Assembly: GCA_016931085.1 (NCBI GenBank)
Contig: JAFGFO010000001.1
Coordinates: forward strand, 1 to 56,825
Reading direction: 5' to 3'
DNA length: 56,825 nt
DNA from: Thermoflexales bacterium
GTDB taxonomy: Bacteria; Chloroflexota; Anaerolineae; Fen-1058
The translations under genes were made by a program, and so were the position numbers. The notes beneath the pieces are model-generated. The model did no database searches, was not told where the DNA came from, and saw only the letters and a list, made by a program, of their open reading frames with translations. Of this stretch, positions 8,143 to 16,007 are shown piece after piece (position 1 is the stretch's first letter; each line of letters starts with the position of its first letter).

Positions 8143-8150
8143 AACAGCGC

Positions 8151-8166
8151 GCCATTAAGAAATGGC
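8151..8166. repeat. Mini-palindrome GCCATT-AAGA-AATGGC
   Basis: A 6-bp-arm hairpin sits in the rarA leader. The CCATTAAGAAATGG core recurs as two partial units in the valS leader and as variants inside two coding regions. Confidence 0.6.
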
Positions 8167-8193
8167 GTTTCCTTTTTCGCACAGAATAACGCT

Positions 8194-8222
8194 ATTATAA
8201 CAGACTTTGGGCTGGGGCTCAA
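8194..8222 (-). promoter_or_regulatory. rarA sigma-70 promoter
   Basis: TTGAGC (8217-8222) is spaced 17 bp from a perfect TATAAT (8194-8199) on the minus strand, about 50 bp ahead of the rarA start. The -35 element overlaps the stop codon of the LysE-type gene. Confidence 0.6.
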
Positions 8223-8845
8223 ATAAAGAAACTGGCGCTGTCGATAATGAGCTTGCCGCCAAAGAATACCAACAGCACACCACACACCAGGGAAACGGCC
8301 CTTTGAAAGCCTTGGCCTAAAAAGCGTCCACCGGTAAACGACAAGGCGGAGAGAATAGTGGCCCACACCAGATCACACAGCGAATGCAGCACCGCGAACG
8401 CGACGAAACCGGACCATCCAAAATCGATCGAGCGCAGGACCAAAGCCACGCCCACGGTCGCCCACCAAACGAGAAAGTAGGGGTTCCCCGCGCTCAAAGC
8501 GATGCCGGCCATCACCGGCGACGTACGTTCGCCGCGAACGTCGCGAGGGACCGGCTCTTCCGGCCGGGTACTGCGGAACATGCCGGCTCCCATCACGAGC
8601 AAGAACAGTCCGCCCACGAGCGCTATGGCAAACTTGACGTAGGGTAAACCCAGCAGGCGGCCAGCGCCATACAACACAGCGATCATCAGCGGGATTTCGA
8701 CGACGCTGTGGCCCAGGGAAACCAGGGCGCCGGCGTGTGGGGATTGGCTTCCCTTGCCCACGATGACAGTCGTCATGGGGCCGGGTGACATGACCCCTGA
8801 CAGAGAGATCAAGCCCGCTTCCAAAAGAAAGAGCAAGAGTGGCAT
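8219..8845 (-). CDS. LysE/RhtB-family amino-acid exporter-like membrane protein
   Basis: This small inner-membrane protein (208 residues from the chosen start) has about six hydrophobic segments and an N-terminal SLSGVMSPGPMTTVIVGKG motif. That motif matches the PGP signature of LysE/RhtB translocators, as does the late SAGNPYFLVWWATVG segment. Family members export amino acids or related small metabolites; the substrate here is unknown. I chose the ATG at 8845 because GGAGGT sits 5-6 bases upstream; a TTG eight codons earlier is the only extension. It reads alone, toward rarA. Confidence 0.8.
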   Translation of the reverse strand: MPLLLFLLEAGLISLSGVMSPGPMTTVIVGKGSQSPHAGALVSLGHSVVEIPLMIAVLYGAGRLLGLPYVKFAIALVGGLFLLVMGAGMFRSTRPEEPVPRDVRGERTSPVMAGIALSAGNPYFLVWWATVGVALVLRSIDFGWSGFVAFAVLHSLCDLVWATILSALSFTGGRFLGQGFQRAVSLVCGVLLVFFGGKLIIDSASFFI

Positions 8846-9091
8846 CAGATACCTCCGCACTTTTTCCAATACACTAGTTGGTCATCTGGTATATGTCTTG
8901 CCATTCTTTGCAAGTTACTACTCAGCCCGATGCATTTTTAGTTACACAGAGCCTCACAGAGGGCGCACAGAGATGCACAGAGGCTTTAAAATGGAGGGCA
9001 TATTTAGGCCCAATTGCACTAGCGCGTATCCTACCACAGCTTGCCCATCCTCGCAATATAACCGACACGGGCGGGCGAATTTCGCGCCTGG
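8846..9091. other. Intergenic stretch with CACAGAG-type simple repeats
   Basis: Between the LysE-type gene and the ABC cluster lies a run of ACACAGAGCCTCACAGAGG / GCACAGAGATGCACAGAGG units near 8943-8986, an interspersed repeat style that recurs near 22288, 25470-25560 and 39556. No gene is visible. Confidence 0.45.
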
Positions 9092-10033
9092 CTACAGCTT
9101 GCTGCAGGCCACGAAATGGCCGGGGGCCACTTCGACCAGTTCGGGCTTGCTCCTGCTACAGCTCGTGTCTTTGCTGGCAGACGTACACCTGTCGTAATAG
9201 GCACAGCCGCCGCTCAGTTCCGCTTGCTGGGCTTTCAGCTCGATCTTGACCTCTTCCCATTTCTTATCCAGGCGTGGGACGGCCGCCATCAACATCCTCG
9301 TGTACGGATGAAGCGGTTTGGCGTATATTTTCTCGGTCAGTCCCATCTCTGCCACGCAGCCCCGGTAGAGAATGACCGATTTTTCGCTGATATAGTAACC
9401 CAGCGAGAGGTCGTGCGTGATGAACAAGATGGACAGGCGGCGGGCCTTGAGATCCGCCAGCAAATTGAGAACGTCGATGCGGGTGGAGGCATCGAGCATG
9501 CTGATGATCTCGTCGGCCACGAGGAACTGGATGTCGAGCAGCAGGGCGCGGGCGATGAGGAAACGCTGCAGTTGCCCACCGCTGAGCTGGTGGGGGAATT
9601 TATTCAAGACCTCGTCCGGGTTGAGGCCAACGGCCTCCAAGGCGCTGCTTACCCGCCCAGCCCACTCCGAGCCTTGCATGTCGGGGAAGAACTCTTCCTT
9701 GATGGTCGCAAAGACCCGATCGGCTTTAAAGATCGGGTTATAAGAACTGAACGGGTCCTGGAACACGCCCTGCACGCCGCGGTAATACTCTTTTAGCGCA
9801 TTCCCCCTGAGGGTAGACACATCGACGCCGTTAAAGACGATCGCCCCCGAGCTGAGCGAGATGAGGCGCAGGATCATCCTGCCGATCGTGCTTTTTCCAC
9901 TTCCACTCTCGCCGATGAGCGAGACGACTTCTCCGTCCGGGACATCAAAGCTGACCTCGCTCACGGCATGGAGCGCCTTTCCGCCGAAGGTTCCAACCCG
10001 GTAGACCTTGGATATATTGTCAAGCTTGAGCAT
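9092..10033 (-). CDS. Peptide/oligosaccharide ABC transporter ATPase (OppF/DppF type)
   Basis: This is one of the two nucleotide-binding subunits of a family-5 uptake system. It has Walker A GESGSGKST, signature LSGGQLQRF (SGGQ present), Walker B LVADEIISMLD and an OppF-style C-terminus with a Cys-bearing segment (GGCAYYDRCTSASKDTSC), where such proteins often bind an Fe-S cluster. I start it at the ATG at 10033 (MLKLDNISKVYRVG, 313 residues), which has GGAGTT upstream. The longer open frame (to 10222) lies wholly inside oppD in another frame and looks non-protein. The start overlaps the upstream oppD stop by 14 bp. Confidence 0.9.
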   Translation of the reverse strand: MLKLDNISKVYRVGTFGGKALHAVSEVSFDVPDGEVVSLIGESGSGKSTIGRMILRLISLSSGAIVFNGVDVSTLRGNALKEYYRGVQGVFQDPFSSYNPIFKADRVFATIKEEFFPDMQGSEWAGRVSSALEAVGLNPDEVLNKFPHQLSGGQLQRFLIARALLLDIQFLVADEIISMLDASTRIDVLNLLADLKARRLSILFITHDLSLGYYISEKSVILYRGCVAEMGLTEKIYAKPLHPYTRMLMAAVPRLDKKWEEVKIELKAQQAELSGGCAYYDRCTSASKDTSCSRSKPELVEVAPGHFVACSKL

Positions 10034-10988
10034 CCGTTCCCAACTCCTTCCAGCAAGCAACAAAGTGCCCCTTTTCAATTTCAGCGAACGGTGGTTCCTC
10101 CAGGCATTTCTCAAAGGCGACCGGGCAGCGCTGCCTGAAGCGGCATCCGATCGGGGGATCGAGCAGCATCGGAGGCCGGCCGGGAATGCCGGCCAGTCTT
10201 TTCTCGGCGCAGCGTATCCCAAGCTCCGGCAAAGATGAAATCAGCATTCTCGTATACGGATGACGCGGGGAATTGACGATCACGTGAGTCGAGGCCCTTT
10301 CAGCCAACTGGCCAGCGTACATGACCATGATCGAGTCGGCCACCTGGTACAGGATGGAAATGTCGTGGGTCACAAAAATGATGCTTTTCACAAATTCGCG
10401 GTCTCGAAACCCGACCAGCATCTCGGCCACGGCTTTCTGGGTAGACACGTCGAGCGCCGAGGTGATCTCATCCGCAATGAGCAGTGAAGGATCCAATAGC
10501 GTCGATATCACCATCACCATCCTCTGCTTCATGCCGCCCGAAAGCTCTATGGGGTACATGTTCAACACGGCGTGTGGCAGCTCAACCAGGTCAAGCCGCC
10601 GCTTGATCTCTGGCAGAACGGTTTTTGAGTGAACCCCCCTGGATTCGAGCAATTCCGATATCATCTTGCCTATTTTTCGGGTTGGATTCATGGCGCTCAT
10701 GGCGTACTGCGGGATGATAGAGATCTTTTTGAACCTGAAGGGCACCATCTTGTCGCTGTCCCAGATGGGCAACTCGGCGCCGTCGAGCTCCACCATGCCC
10801 TTGATATACCTCATGCGCGAGGTCAGGCGGATCAAGCTGTAGGCGAGCGTCGTTTTGCCGCAGCCCGATTCGCCGGCCAGGCCCATGATCTCGCCATCCA
10901 TCAGGCTGAAGGTCGCGTTTTCGAGCGCTTTGACGGTCCCGTGCAAGGTTTGATAATAGACTGTGAGGTCTTGGACTTTTAGACTCAT
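10020..10988 (-). CDS. Peptide/oligosaccharide ABC transporter ATPase (OppD/DppD type)
   Basis: The partner ATPase (322 residues) has Walker A GESGCGKTT (about 40-48), signature LSGGMKQRM, Walker B LLIADEITSALDVSTQ, an H-switch VTHD, and the OppD/DppD C-terminal segment RHPYTRMLISSLPE ... PIGCRFRQRCPVAFEKC. The cysteines there match the conserved C-terminal cluster of this branch. It lies directly downstream of the second permease gene with 3 bp between frames and overlaps the oppF-type start, so the five transport genes form one operon. Confidence 0.92.
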   Translation of the reverse strand: MSLKVQDLTVYYQTLHGTVKALENATFSLMDGEIMGLAGESGCGKTTLAYSLIRLTSRMRYIKGMVELDGAELPIWDSDKMVPFRFKKISIIPQYAMSAMNPTRKIGKMISELLESRGVHSKTVLPEIKRRLDLVELPHAVLNMYPIELSGGMKQRMVMVISTLLDPSLLIADEITSALDVSTQKAVAEMLVGFRDREFVKSIIFVTHDISILYQVADSIMVMYAGQLAERASTHVIVNSPRHPYTRMLISSLPELGIRCAEKRLAGIPGRPPMLLDPPIGCRFRQRCPVAFEKCLEEPPFAEIEKGHFVACWKELGTDAQA

Positions 10989-10991
10989 CGC

Positions 10992-11840
10992 TCACATCTC
11001 CCTCAGCTTGGGGTTAAAGACCTCGTCCAAGCCAACGTTCATGACATACAACGCTCCCACGATAGCCGCAATCGCCAGCCCCGGCGGCAAAAACCACCAC
11101 CACGAACCGAGTTGAAGAGCGCCCCACAGGACTGCCACCTGCATCATCAAGCCCAGCGAAATCGCGTTGGTGGGGCCGAGCCCGATGAAATCCAGCGTGG
11201 CAGCATTGAGAATCGCCCCACCGAACTGGAGGATGAAGGTCATGACCAGGTAGGACATCATGTTCGGCGCGATCTCGGTAAAGATGATCTTGGACGGTCC
11301 CATGCCACTCGTCCTGGCCAGGTCGACGAAATCCCGGGTGCGCAAGGAAAAGGTCTGAGCCCGGATGGCCCTGGCCGCCCAAGGCCAGGCCGTCAAGCCG
11401 ATAAAGATGCACTCCATCGTGAGGCTGCGAACCTGGAGATAGGCCGCGATGATGAGCAGCACGGCCAGCGTGGGAATGACCAGGACGATGTTCGTGAGCA
11501 CGTTGAGTATGTCATCCACGATACCGCCGCGATAGCCGCCGGTGAAACCGATCAGTATCCCTATGAAGGTACCCAGGCCGCCGCCGATGAGGCCCACCAG
11601 GAAGGTCGCTCGCAGGCCATGCACAAACTGGGCGAAAACATCCTGTCCAAAAAACGTGGTCCCGAACCAGTATTTGGACGACGGCGGTTCGGCTCCCAGG
11701 GGATTCGCATAAGCAAAGGGTGCGTTACGCGCCAGTCCTGGGCCGATGAGCGTCAGAAGCAGAAAGAACAAGATAATGAGCGAGCCAATCTGTAGCTTTC
11801 TGTTTCTCAGGGCAAAATAGAGGAGCTCGTTTTTTTTCAT
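10992..11840 (-). CDS. ABC transporter permease, OppC/DppC type
   Basis: An inner-membrane permease of about 282 residues with an N-terminal OppC-type TM helix (LQIGSLIILFFLLLTLIGPGLA) and the DAF block FGTTFFGQDVFAQFVHGLRATF. The EAA loop is RTRDFVDLARTSGMGPSKIIFTEIAPNM. I chose ATG 11840 because AGGTGA lies just ahead of it and it follows the oppB-type stop by one base; a GTG at 11849 (three codons longer) is the alternative. Together with the OppB-type subunit it forms the channel. Confidence 0.9.
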   Translation of the reverse strand: MKKNELLYFALRNRKLQIGSLIILFFLLLTLIGPGLARNAPFAYANPLGAEPPSSKYWFGTTFFGQDVFAQFVHGLRATFLVGLIGGGLGTFIGILIGFTGGYRGGIVDDILNVLTNIVLVIPTLAVLLIIAAYLQVRSLTMECIFIGLTAWPWAARAIRAQTFSLRTRDFVDLARTSGMGPSKIIFTEIAPNMMSYLVMTFILQFGGAILNAATLDFIGLGPTNAISLGLMMQVAVLWGALQLGSWWWFLPPGLAIAAIVGALYVMNVGLDEVFNPKLREM

Positions 11841-11841
11841 G

Positions 11842-12828
11842 CTATTCACCTACCATCCCCCTGCGCGTTCTGGGGTCGATAATGACATAGGCTATATCGA
11901 TAATGAAATTAGCGAGCAGCACGCCGATAATGATAAAGAGGAAGCAGCCCTGGATGAGGAAATAGTCCTGGTTCTGAATGGCAGCCAGCAGCAAGTAGCC
12001 GATGCCGGGATAGGAAAACACGACCTCGGTGACCAGGGCGCCGGCGACGACGACCCCCAGCGACAATGCCAGGCCGGTGATCTGGGGCAGGACCGCGTTC
12101 CCGAACGCGTAGCGCCTGACCAGGCCCTTGGGTGCGCCGAGGGTTTCGAGGTACTGGGAATAATCCGCCTCCAGCTCATAGATGATCATGTTGCGCATGC
12201 CGATCGCCTGGCCGCCAAAGCCGACCAGGAAAAGAGATGCGAAGGGTAAGAACCAGTGATGTATGACATTTCCGATAAAGACCCACGACAGATGGGGTTG
12301 CATTCTGAAACTGTACGCGCCGGCGATGGGGAAAAGCCCCAGGACAATGCCGAAAAACCAGGCGAGCAAGATGCCGAGCCACATGTAGGGGGTCGCCGTG
12401 AGGACGTAGCCGATTGGCGAGATGGTGTTGTCAAGCCACTTGGAGCGCGCTGCGAAAGCGCCAAAATGATTGCCGGCATACCAACTCAGCAGGATCGAAG
12501 GGATCAACAGAAAGAGGTCATAGGGCACGGCTCGCATGAGCACCCTGGCCACCGGCGTCGGGAACAGATAGACGCTTATCCCCAGGTCGCCATGGAAAAG
12601 CGCGATCCAAAAATTGAGGTACTGCTGCCAGAGGGGAAGGTCGAGCTGAAAGGCATGGGCATAATAGGTATACATCGCCTGGGCGGCATCGGCGTTCAAG
12701 ACAACTCTCGACAACAAGTTCTGAATCGGGTCGCCTGGCATGAAACGCGGGATCAACCAGTCGATGGTCACCGCGACAAAAAAGGTCAACAGATAAAGAA
12801 AAATCTTTCTGCCAAAATACTGTTTCAT
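11842..12828 (-). CDS. ABC transporter permease, OppB/DppB type
   Basis: The first permease (328 residues) begins with a long TM helix, KIFLYLLTFFVAVTIDWLIPRF, then the PGDPIQNLL motif typical of OppB/DppB subunits. The EAA-type loop is near LEADYSQYLETLGAPKGLVRRYAFGNAVLPQ, followed by further TM helices and PRTRRGMVGE at the C-terminus. It sits 88 bp downstream of the binding-protein gene, separated by a strong hairpin that may lower expression of the membrane subunits. Confidence 0.92.
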   Translation of the reverse strand: MKQYFGRKIFLYLLTFFVAVTIDWLIPRFMPGDPIQNLLSRVVLNADAAQAMYTYYAHAFQLDLPLWQQYLNFWIALFHGDLGISVYLFPTPVARVLMRAVPYDLFLLIPSILLSWYAGNHFGAFAARSKWLDNTISPIGYVLTATPYMWLGILLAWFFGIVLGLFPIAGAYSFRMQPHLSWVFIGNVIHHWFLPFASLFLVGFGGQAIGMRNMIIYELEADYSQYLETLGAPKGLVRRYAFGNAVLPQITGLALSLGVVVAGALVTEVVFSYPGIGYLLLAAIQNQDYFLIQGCFLFIIIGVLLANFIIDIAYVIIDPRTRRGMVGE

Positions 12829-12857
12829 ACGAACCCTCTCTACAGGCAGGCGACAAG

Positions 12858-12895
12858 AAGCCCGCCCCTCCCGCTACAGGGAGGGGCGGGGCTTT
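12858..12895 (-). terminator. Intra-operon GC-rich hairpin (attenuating terminator)
   Basis: A 15-bp GC stem (AAGCCCGCCCCTCCC with a 6-nt loop and GGGAGGGGCGGGGCTT, one bulge) lies between the solute-binding-protein gene and the permease gene. Only a broken pyrimidine stretch (CTTCTTG) follows on the minus strand, so read-through is likely. It may keep binding protein in excess over the channel. It also resembles the GC-rich palindrome at 1-66, so it may be a repeat copy recruited here. Confidence 0.55.
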
Positions 12896-12916
12896 AGTAG
12901 GCCGGTCTCGATTTGT

Positions 12917-14746
12917 TTACTGCGCCGGCTTGAGATTGATAAGGGTGTCCAGGCCGCCCAATTGCCAGTATCCGGACCACGAAGACGGAAGGGTGTTGGG
13001 AGTATCGGCTGCTTCGGTTGGCCAGTTCGTCCAGATCGAGCTGCTGAACTGGGCCCACAGACCGTTGTACCACAGCGGGATCATGGGCATCTCGGTCAGC
13101 ATGAGTTCCTGAATCTCCTTGCAGGCCGCCTTCATACCCGCATCGTCCGTAGTGGGGATCTTGGCCAGCGCGTCCACCATGTCGAACATCGCCTGGTTGT
13201 CGTACTTGCCAAAGTTACCACTTTGCATCTGGTCGCGGAGCGGGTGGTTGAACAAGAGGTTGTACAACGTCCAGGGTGTGTTGCTCACGCTGGCCCAGTT
13301 GTTCAACGTCATATCAAAGGTAGCCGACTGCAGCGCGGTATTCCAGGCGCCATAGTCCGGGGTCACGGCCTTGATATTGATCCCAGCGCCCTGGGCACTG
13401 TTGGCGATGACGTTGATGGCTTCCATCCAGTCCGTCCAGCCGAACGGGCACGTGACTTCCAGCTCGATCTTGGAACCGTCAGGGGCAACGAAGAAGCCAT
13501 CGACGCCCTGCGTATATCCAGCCGCTGTCAGGATAGAAACGGCCTTGGCCGGATCGTAGCTGTAGCCCAAGCGGGCGAGCACATCCGCATCATCGTACTT
13601 GCTCAGAGTGGGCAGCAGGCCAGTCGGGCTGGCGGCCTTGACCAGGCCAGCGTAGGCGACGTTCACGATGTCGTCCACATTGATGGCAAAAGCCAACGCC
13701 CGTCTGAAGGCTGGGTCGTCCATCGGTTTCTTGGTCGTGTTCAAGAACAGGACAGCCGTATTAGCAGACAGCATGTAGGGGGCGTCCTTGTAAAAGGTCT
13801 GGACGTAACCCTTCTGGGCCAGCGTCGCCACGCCCGGCAAGAAGTTGTTGCTCAGATCGAGCTCGCCCTTGACGACCATGCCCAGGGCGACGTTGTTGCT
13901 GGAAGTGCGGATATCGACGATGCGCTTGGGAGCGGGTTGACCAAACACCTTGGTGCCCCACCAATTCTCGTTTCTCACCCAGACATTTCTGTCCTCGCTG
14001 TGAGTCTCGTACAGGTAGGCGCCCGAGCCGACCGGCTTCTCGTTCGCTCCACTGTTGACATCCTCGGGTGAGCGGCCTTCCCAGAGATGCTTGGGAACGA
14101 TCGGGAGGTTGTAGAGATTGTTGGCGAATTCCTGGTAGAGCGGGTCCTTGAAGGTGAGGGTCAGGTTGAGATCGTCAGAGGCTGTAACGTCGGTCAAGTA
14201 CTTCCACATCGGGGCGAACCACAACGCAGTATTGTCCCTGCCCAACTCGAGGGTGAACTTGACATCGGCGGAGGTCAAGGGTTTGCCGTCGCTCCACGCG
14301 AGGCCACTCCTGAGCTTGATGGCGAAAGTCGTGTCATCGCTCCATGAGCCACTCTCCGCCAGCCACGGCTTCAACTCGCCCGTCATCGGGTCAAACGCGA
14401 ACAGGAACTCGTACACGTTTCCGATGGTTCCGGTGGTGTTCGCCAGGCTGCCGGGCTGGAAAGGATTCCAGGTCGAAGGCGGGCCCCAGGCTGCGCCGCT
14501 GACGTAGAGGGTCTCGTTCCGCTCATAAGTAACGGGAGCCGGCGGGGCTTCCGGGGCAGGCGCGGGCGTGGTGGTGATCACAACTTCCTTGACTGTTTCC
14601 TTGATGACTGGCGTACCCGCGACGATGACCTCTTCCTTGACGATCACGGTCTCTCTAATGATCTGAGGGGTCGGCGTTGGACCGCAGGCGGCGGCGGCGA
14701 TCGACAGCAACAGCACGATGCTGATCACGCGCATTTTGGTATACAT
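12917..14746 (-). CDS. Family-5 ABC solute-binding lipoprotein
   Basis: This extracytoplasmic receptor (609 residues) captures ligand for the permeases. It starts MYTKMRVISIVLLLSIAAAAC: a lipoprotein signal with the lipidated Cys at position 21. A T/P- and V/K/E-rich linker follows, then the SBP_bac_5 fold (YEFLFAFDPMTGELKPWLAE, TFAIKLRSGLAWSDGKPLTSADVKFTLE, PVGSGAYLYE, RRALAFAINVDDIVNVAYAG). Members bind peptides, or in many Chloroflexota and Thermotogota bind oligosaccharides. The adjacent LacI-type regulator favours a carbohydrate, but that is inference. The ATG has AAGGAG upstream. Confidence 0.9.
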   Translation of the reverse strand: MYTKMRVISIVLLLSIAAAACGPTPTPQIIRETVIVKEEVIVAGTPVIKETVKEVVITTTPAPAPEAPPAPVTYERNETLYVSGAAWGPPSTWNPFQPGSLANTTGTIGNVYEFLFAFDPMTGELKPWLAESGSWSDDTTFAIKLRSGLAWSDGKPLTSADVKFTLELGRDNTALWFAPMWKYLTDVTASDDLNLTLTFKDPLYQEFANNLYNLPIVPKHLWEGRSPEDVNSGANEKPVGSGAYLYETHSEDRNVWVRNENWWGTKVFGQPAPKRIVDIRTSSNNVALGMVVKGELDLSNNFLPGVATLAQKGYVQTFYKDAPYMLSANTAVLFLNTTKKPMDDPAFRRALAFAINVDDIVNVAYAGLVKAASPTGLLPTLSKYDDADVLARLGYSYDPAKAVSILTAAGYTQGVDGFFVAPDGSKIELEVTCPFGWTDWMEAINVIANSAQGAGINIKAVTPDYGAWNTALQSATFDMTLNNWASVSNTPWTLYNLLFNHPLRDQMQSGNFGKYDNQAMFDMVDALAKIPTTDDAGMKAACKEIQELMLTEMPMIPLWYNGLWAQFSSSIWTNWPTEAADTPNTLPSSWSGYWQLGGLDTLINLKPAQ

Positions 14747-14765
14747 CTTTCTCCTTACTCCTTTC

Positions 14766-14800
14766 GATTTTCGTTAGGTTAACAGGTCGACTTGTAACAG
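14766..14800. promoter_or_regulatory. Imperfect palindrome upstream of binding-protein gene
   Basis: GTTAACAGGTCGACTTGTAAC contains ACAGGTCGACTTGT, a 12-of-14 palindrome centred on GTCGAC. It lies in the 82 bp between the LacI-type gene and the binding-protein gene. It differs from the operator found ahead of the regulator, so its role is uncertain. Confidence 0.3.
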
Positions 14801-14828
14801 TGTGATTCTATTTTCCAGTGACCTCCTT

Positions 14829-15872
14829 TCAAAAAGTGGGGGCTGCACAAACCGACTCCCGCTCGATCAGGTGCGATCGGACGGCAATCTTGACTAATCC
14901 GGAGTCGGGATGCTCAATCCGGTTGATCAACAACTGCACCGCTAGCCGGCCCATCCCGACTTTGTCGACGTGCATCGTAGTCAAAGCAGGCGAAACGCAA
15001 CCTGCCAGGTCAATATCGTCAAAGCCTATAACAGACAAATCGTCAGGCAAGCGCCGATCGAGCTCGCGCGCCACATCCATGACCGTCAGGGCAACCTCAT
15101 CGTTGACGCCGAATACCGCCGTGATGTGGGGGTTCTGACGCAACATGGCAGCCGTCGCCTGCGCAATCTCTTGGACATTGACAATATGGCATTCGGCAAC
15201 ATAGCGCTCAGATACACCATGCTCCTCCAAGGCCTGCACGTAGCCGCTGTAGCGCTCCTGGACACTTGGGTAAGCCTTGGGGTGGTAGCCCACCAGGCCG
15301 ATGTGCCGGTGGCCGCGTTGGATCAAGTGAGTGACGGCCTGATAAGCCCCAGCGGCATTATCAGACACAATCGCATCATACACGTCCGGCCTGGCATAAG
15401 CATCCACCAAGACAATCGGCGCTGAATGACGATCGGCCATCTGGATCAAGGTCTCGTTCAGGAATGCTCCCACAAACAAGAGCCCATCGGCTGTATCTTC
15501 CTGGACCAGGACGCGCGGCAATTCGAGCGGATAACTATCCTCGTCGACCGTCATAGTCGCGTAAAGCAAGTTCAACTGCCGTTGCCGGCAGGCCATTTCA
15601 ATACCAGCGATCACGTGCGAGTAGAATTGGTTCAATCGGGAGGCGCGGTCCTGGTCTGCTTTCAGGATCAGGCCGATATTCGCCAAAGTAGATGCGGAAG
15701 GAACGGTCACGTTCCTGGGTATATAGCCAAGGAGCTTGGCCACCTCCAGGACCCGATGGCGCGTGTCAGAGCTGACGCCCGACTTTCCGCGCAGAACCAG
15801 CGATACCGTAGTAAGCGATACACCGCACTGCTTAGCGACATCGGCCATTGTGGATCTGTCGTTCGATGGCAC
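14829..15872 (-). CDS. LacI-family transcriptional regulator
   Basis: This 347-residue repressor-type regulator (from the chosen start) has an N-terminal helix-turn-helix (MADVAKQCGVSLTTVSLVLRGKSGVSSDTRHRVLEVAKLLGY) and a periplasmic-binding-protein-like sugar domain (ANIGLILK ... VFGVNDEVALTVMDVARELDRRLPDDLSVIGFDDIDLAGCVSPALTTM). I start it at GTG 15872, with AGGAG six bases upstream; the open frame extends ten more codons, but that part overlaps the operator. It is followed after 82 bp by the ABC operon on the same strand, which it most likely controls. The effector is probably a sugar. Confidence 0.9.
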   Translation of the reverse strand: MPSNDRSTMADVAKQCGVSLTTVSLVLRGKSGVSSDTRHRVLEVAKLLGYIPRNVTVPSASTLANIGLILKADQDRASRLNQFYSHVIAGIEMACRQRQLNLLYATMTVDEDSYPLELPRVLVQEDTADGLLFVGAFLNETLIQMADRHSAPIVLVDAYARPDVYDAIVSDNAAGAYQAVTHLIQRGHRHIGLVGYHPKAYPSVQERYSGYVQALEEHGVSERYVAECHIVNVQEIAQATAAMLRQNPHITAVFGVNDEVALTVMDVARELDRRLPDDLSVIGFDDIDLAGCVSPALTTMHVDKVGMGRLAVQLLINRIEHPDSGLVKIAVRSHLIERESVCAAPTF

Positions 15873-15888
15873 AGCATGCTCCTGGCTC

Positions 15889-15908
15889 AAAGTTTTGCAC
15901 AAAACTTT
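15889..15908 (-). promoter_or_regulatory. LacI-type operator (autoregulation)
   Basis: AAAGTTTTGCACAAAACTTT is a perfect inverted repeat of 9-bp arms around a 2-bp centre, the form expected for a LacI-family operator. It begins 6 bp past the -10 element of the regulator's promoter, covering the likely start of transcription. Confidence 0.7.
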
Positions 15909-15914
15909 AGTAAA

Positions 15915-15943
15915 AGCATATCATATTTTGGCCAATCTGTCAA
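15915..15943 (-). promoter_or_regulatory. Sigma-70 promoter of the LacI-type regulator
   Basis: TTGACA (15938-15943) and TATGCT (15915-15920) lie 17 bp apart on the minus strand. The operator at 15889-15908 sits just downstream, so repressor bound there would block initiation. Confidence 0.7.
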
Positions 15944-15973
15944 GAGCCAAAACAAAAAAACGTAAGGTTCAGG

Positions 15974-16002
15974 TTGACAAGCCATCCTCCTCGTGTTACA
16001 AT
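15974..16002 (+). promoter_or_regulatory. valS sigma-70 promoter
   Basis: TTGACA (15974-15979) and TACAAT (15997-16002) are spaced 17 bp. It diverges from the regulator promoter 30 bp away and should start the T-box leader RNA near 16009. Confidence 0.7.
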
Positions 16003-16007
16003 AGCGT

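Noticed and set aside
10034..10222. 63-codon N-terminal extension of the OppF-type ATPase
   Set aside because: It lies in another frame of the OppD-type gene, reads as low-information Arg/Ser/Ala sequence, and the internal ATG has a ribosome site.
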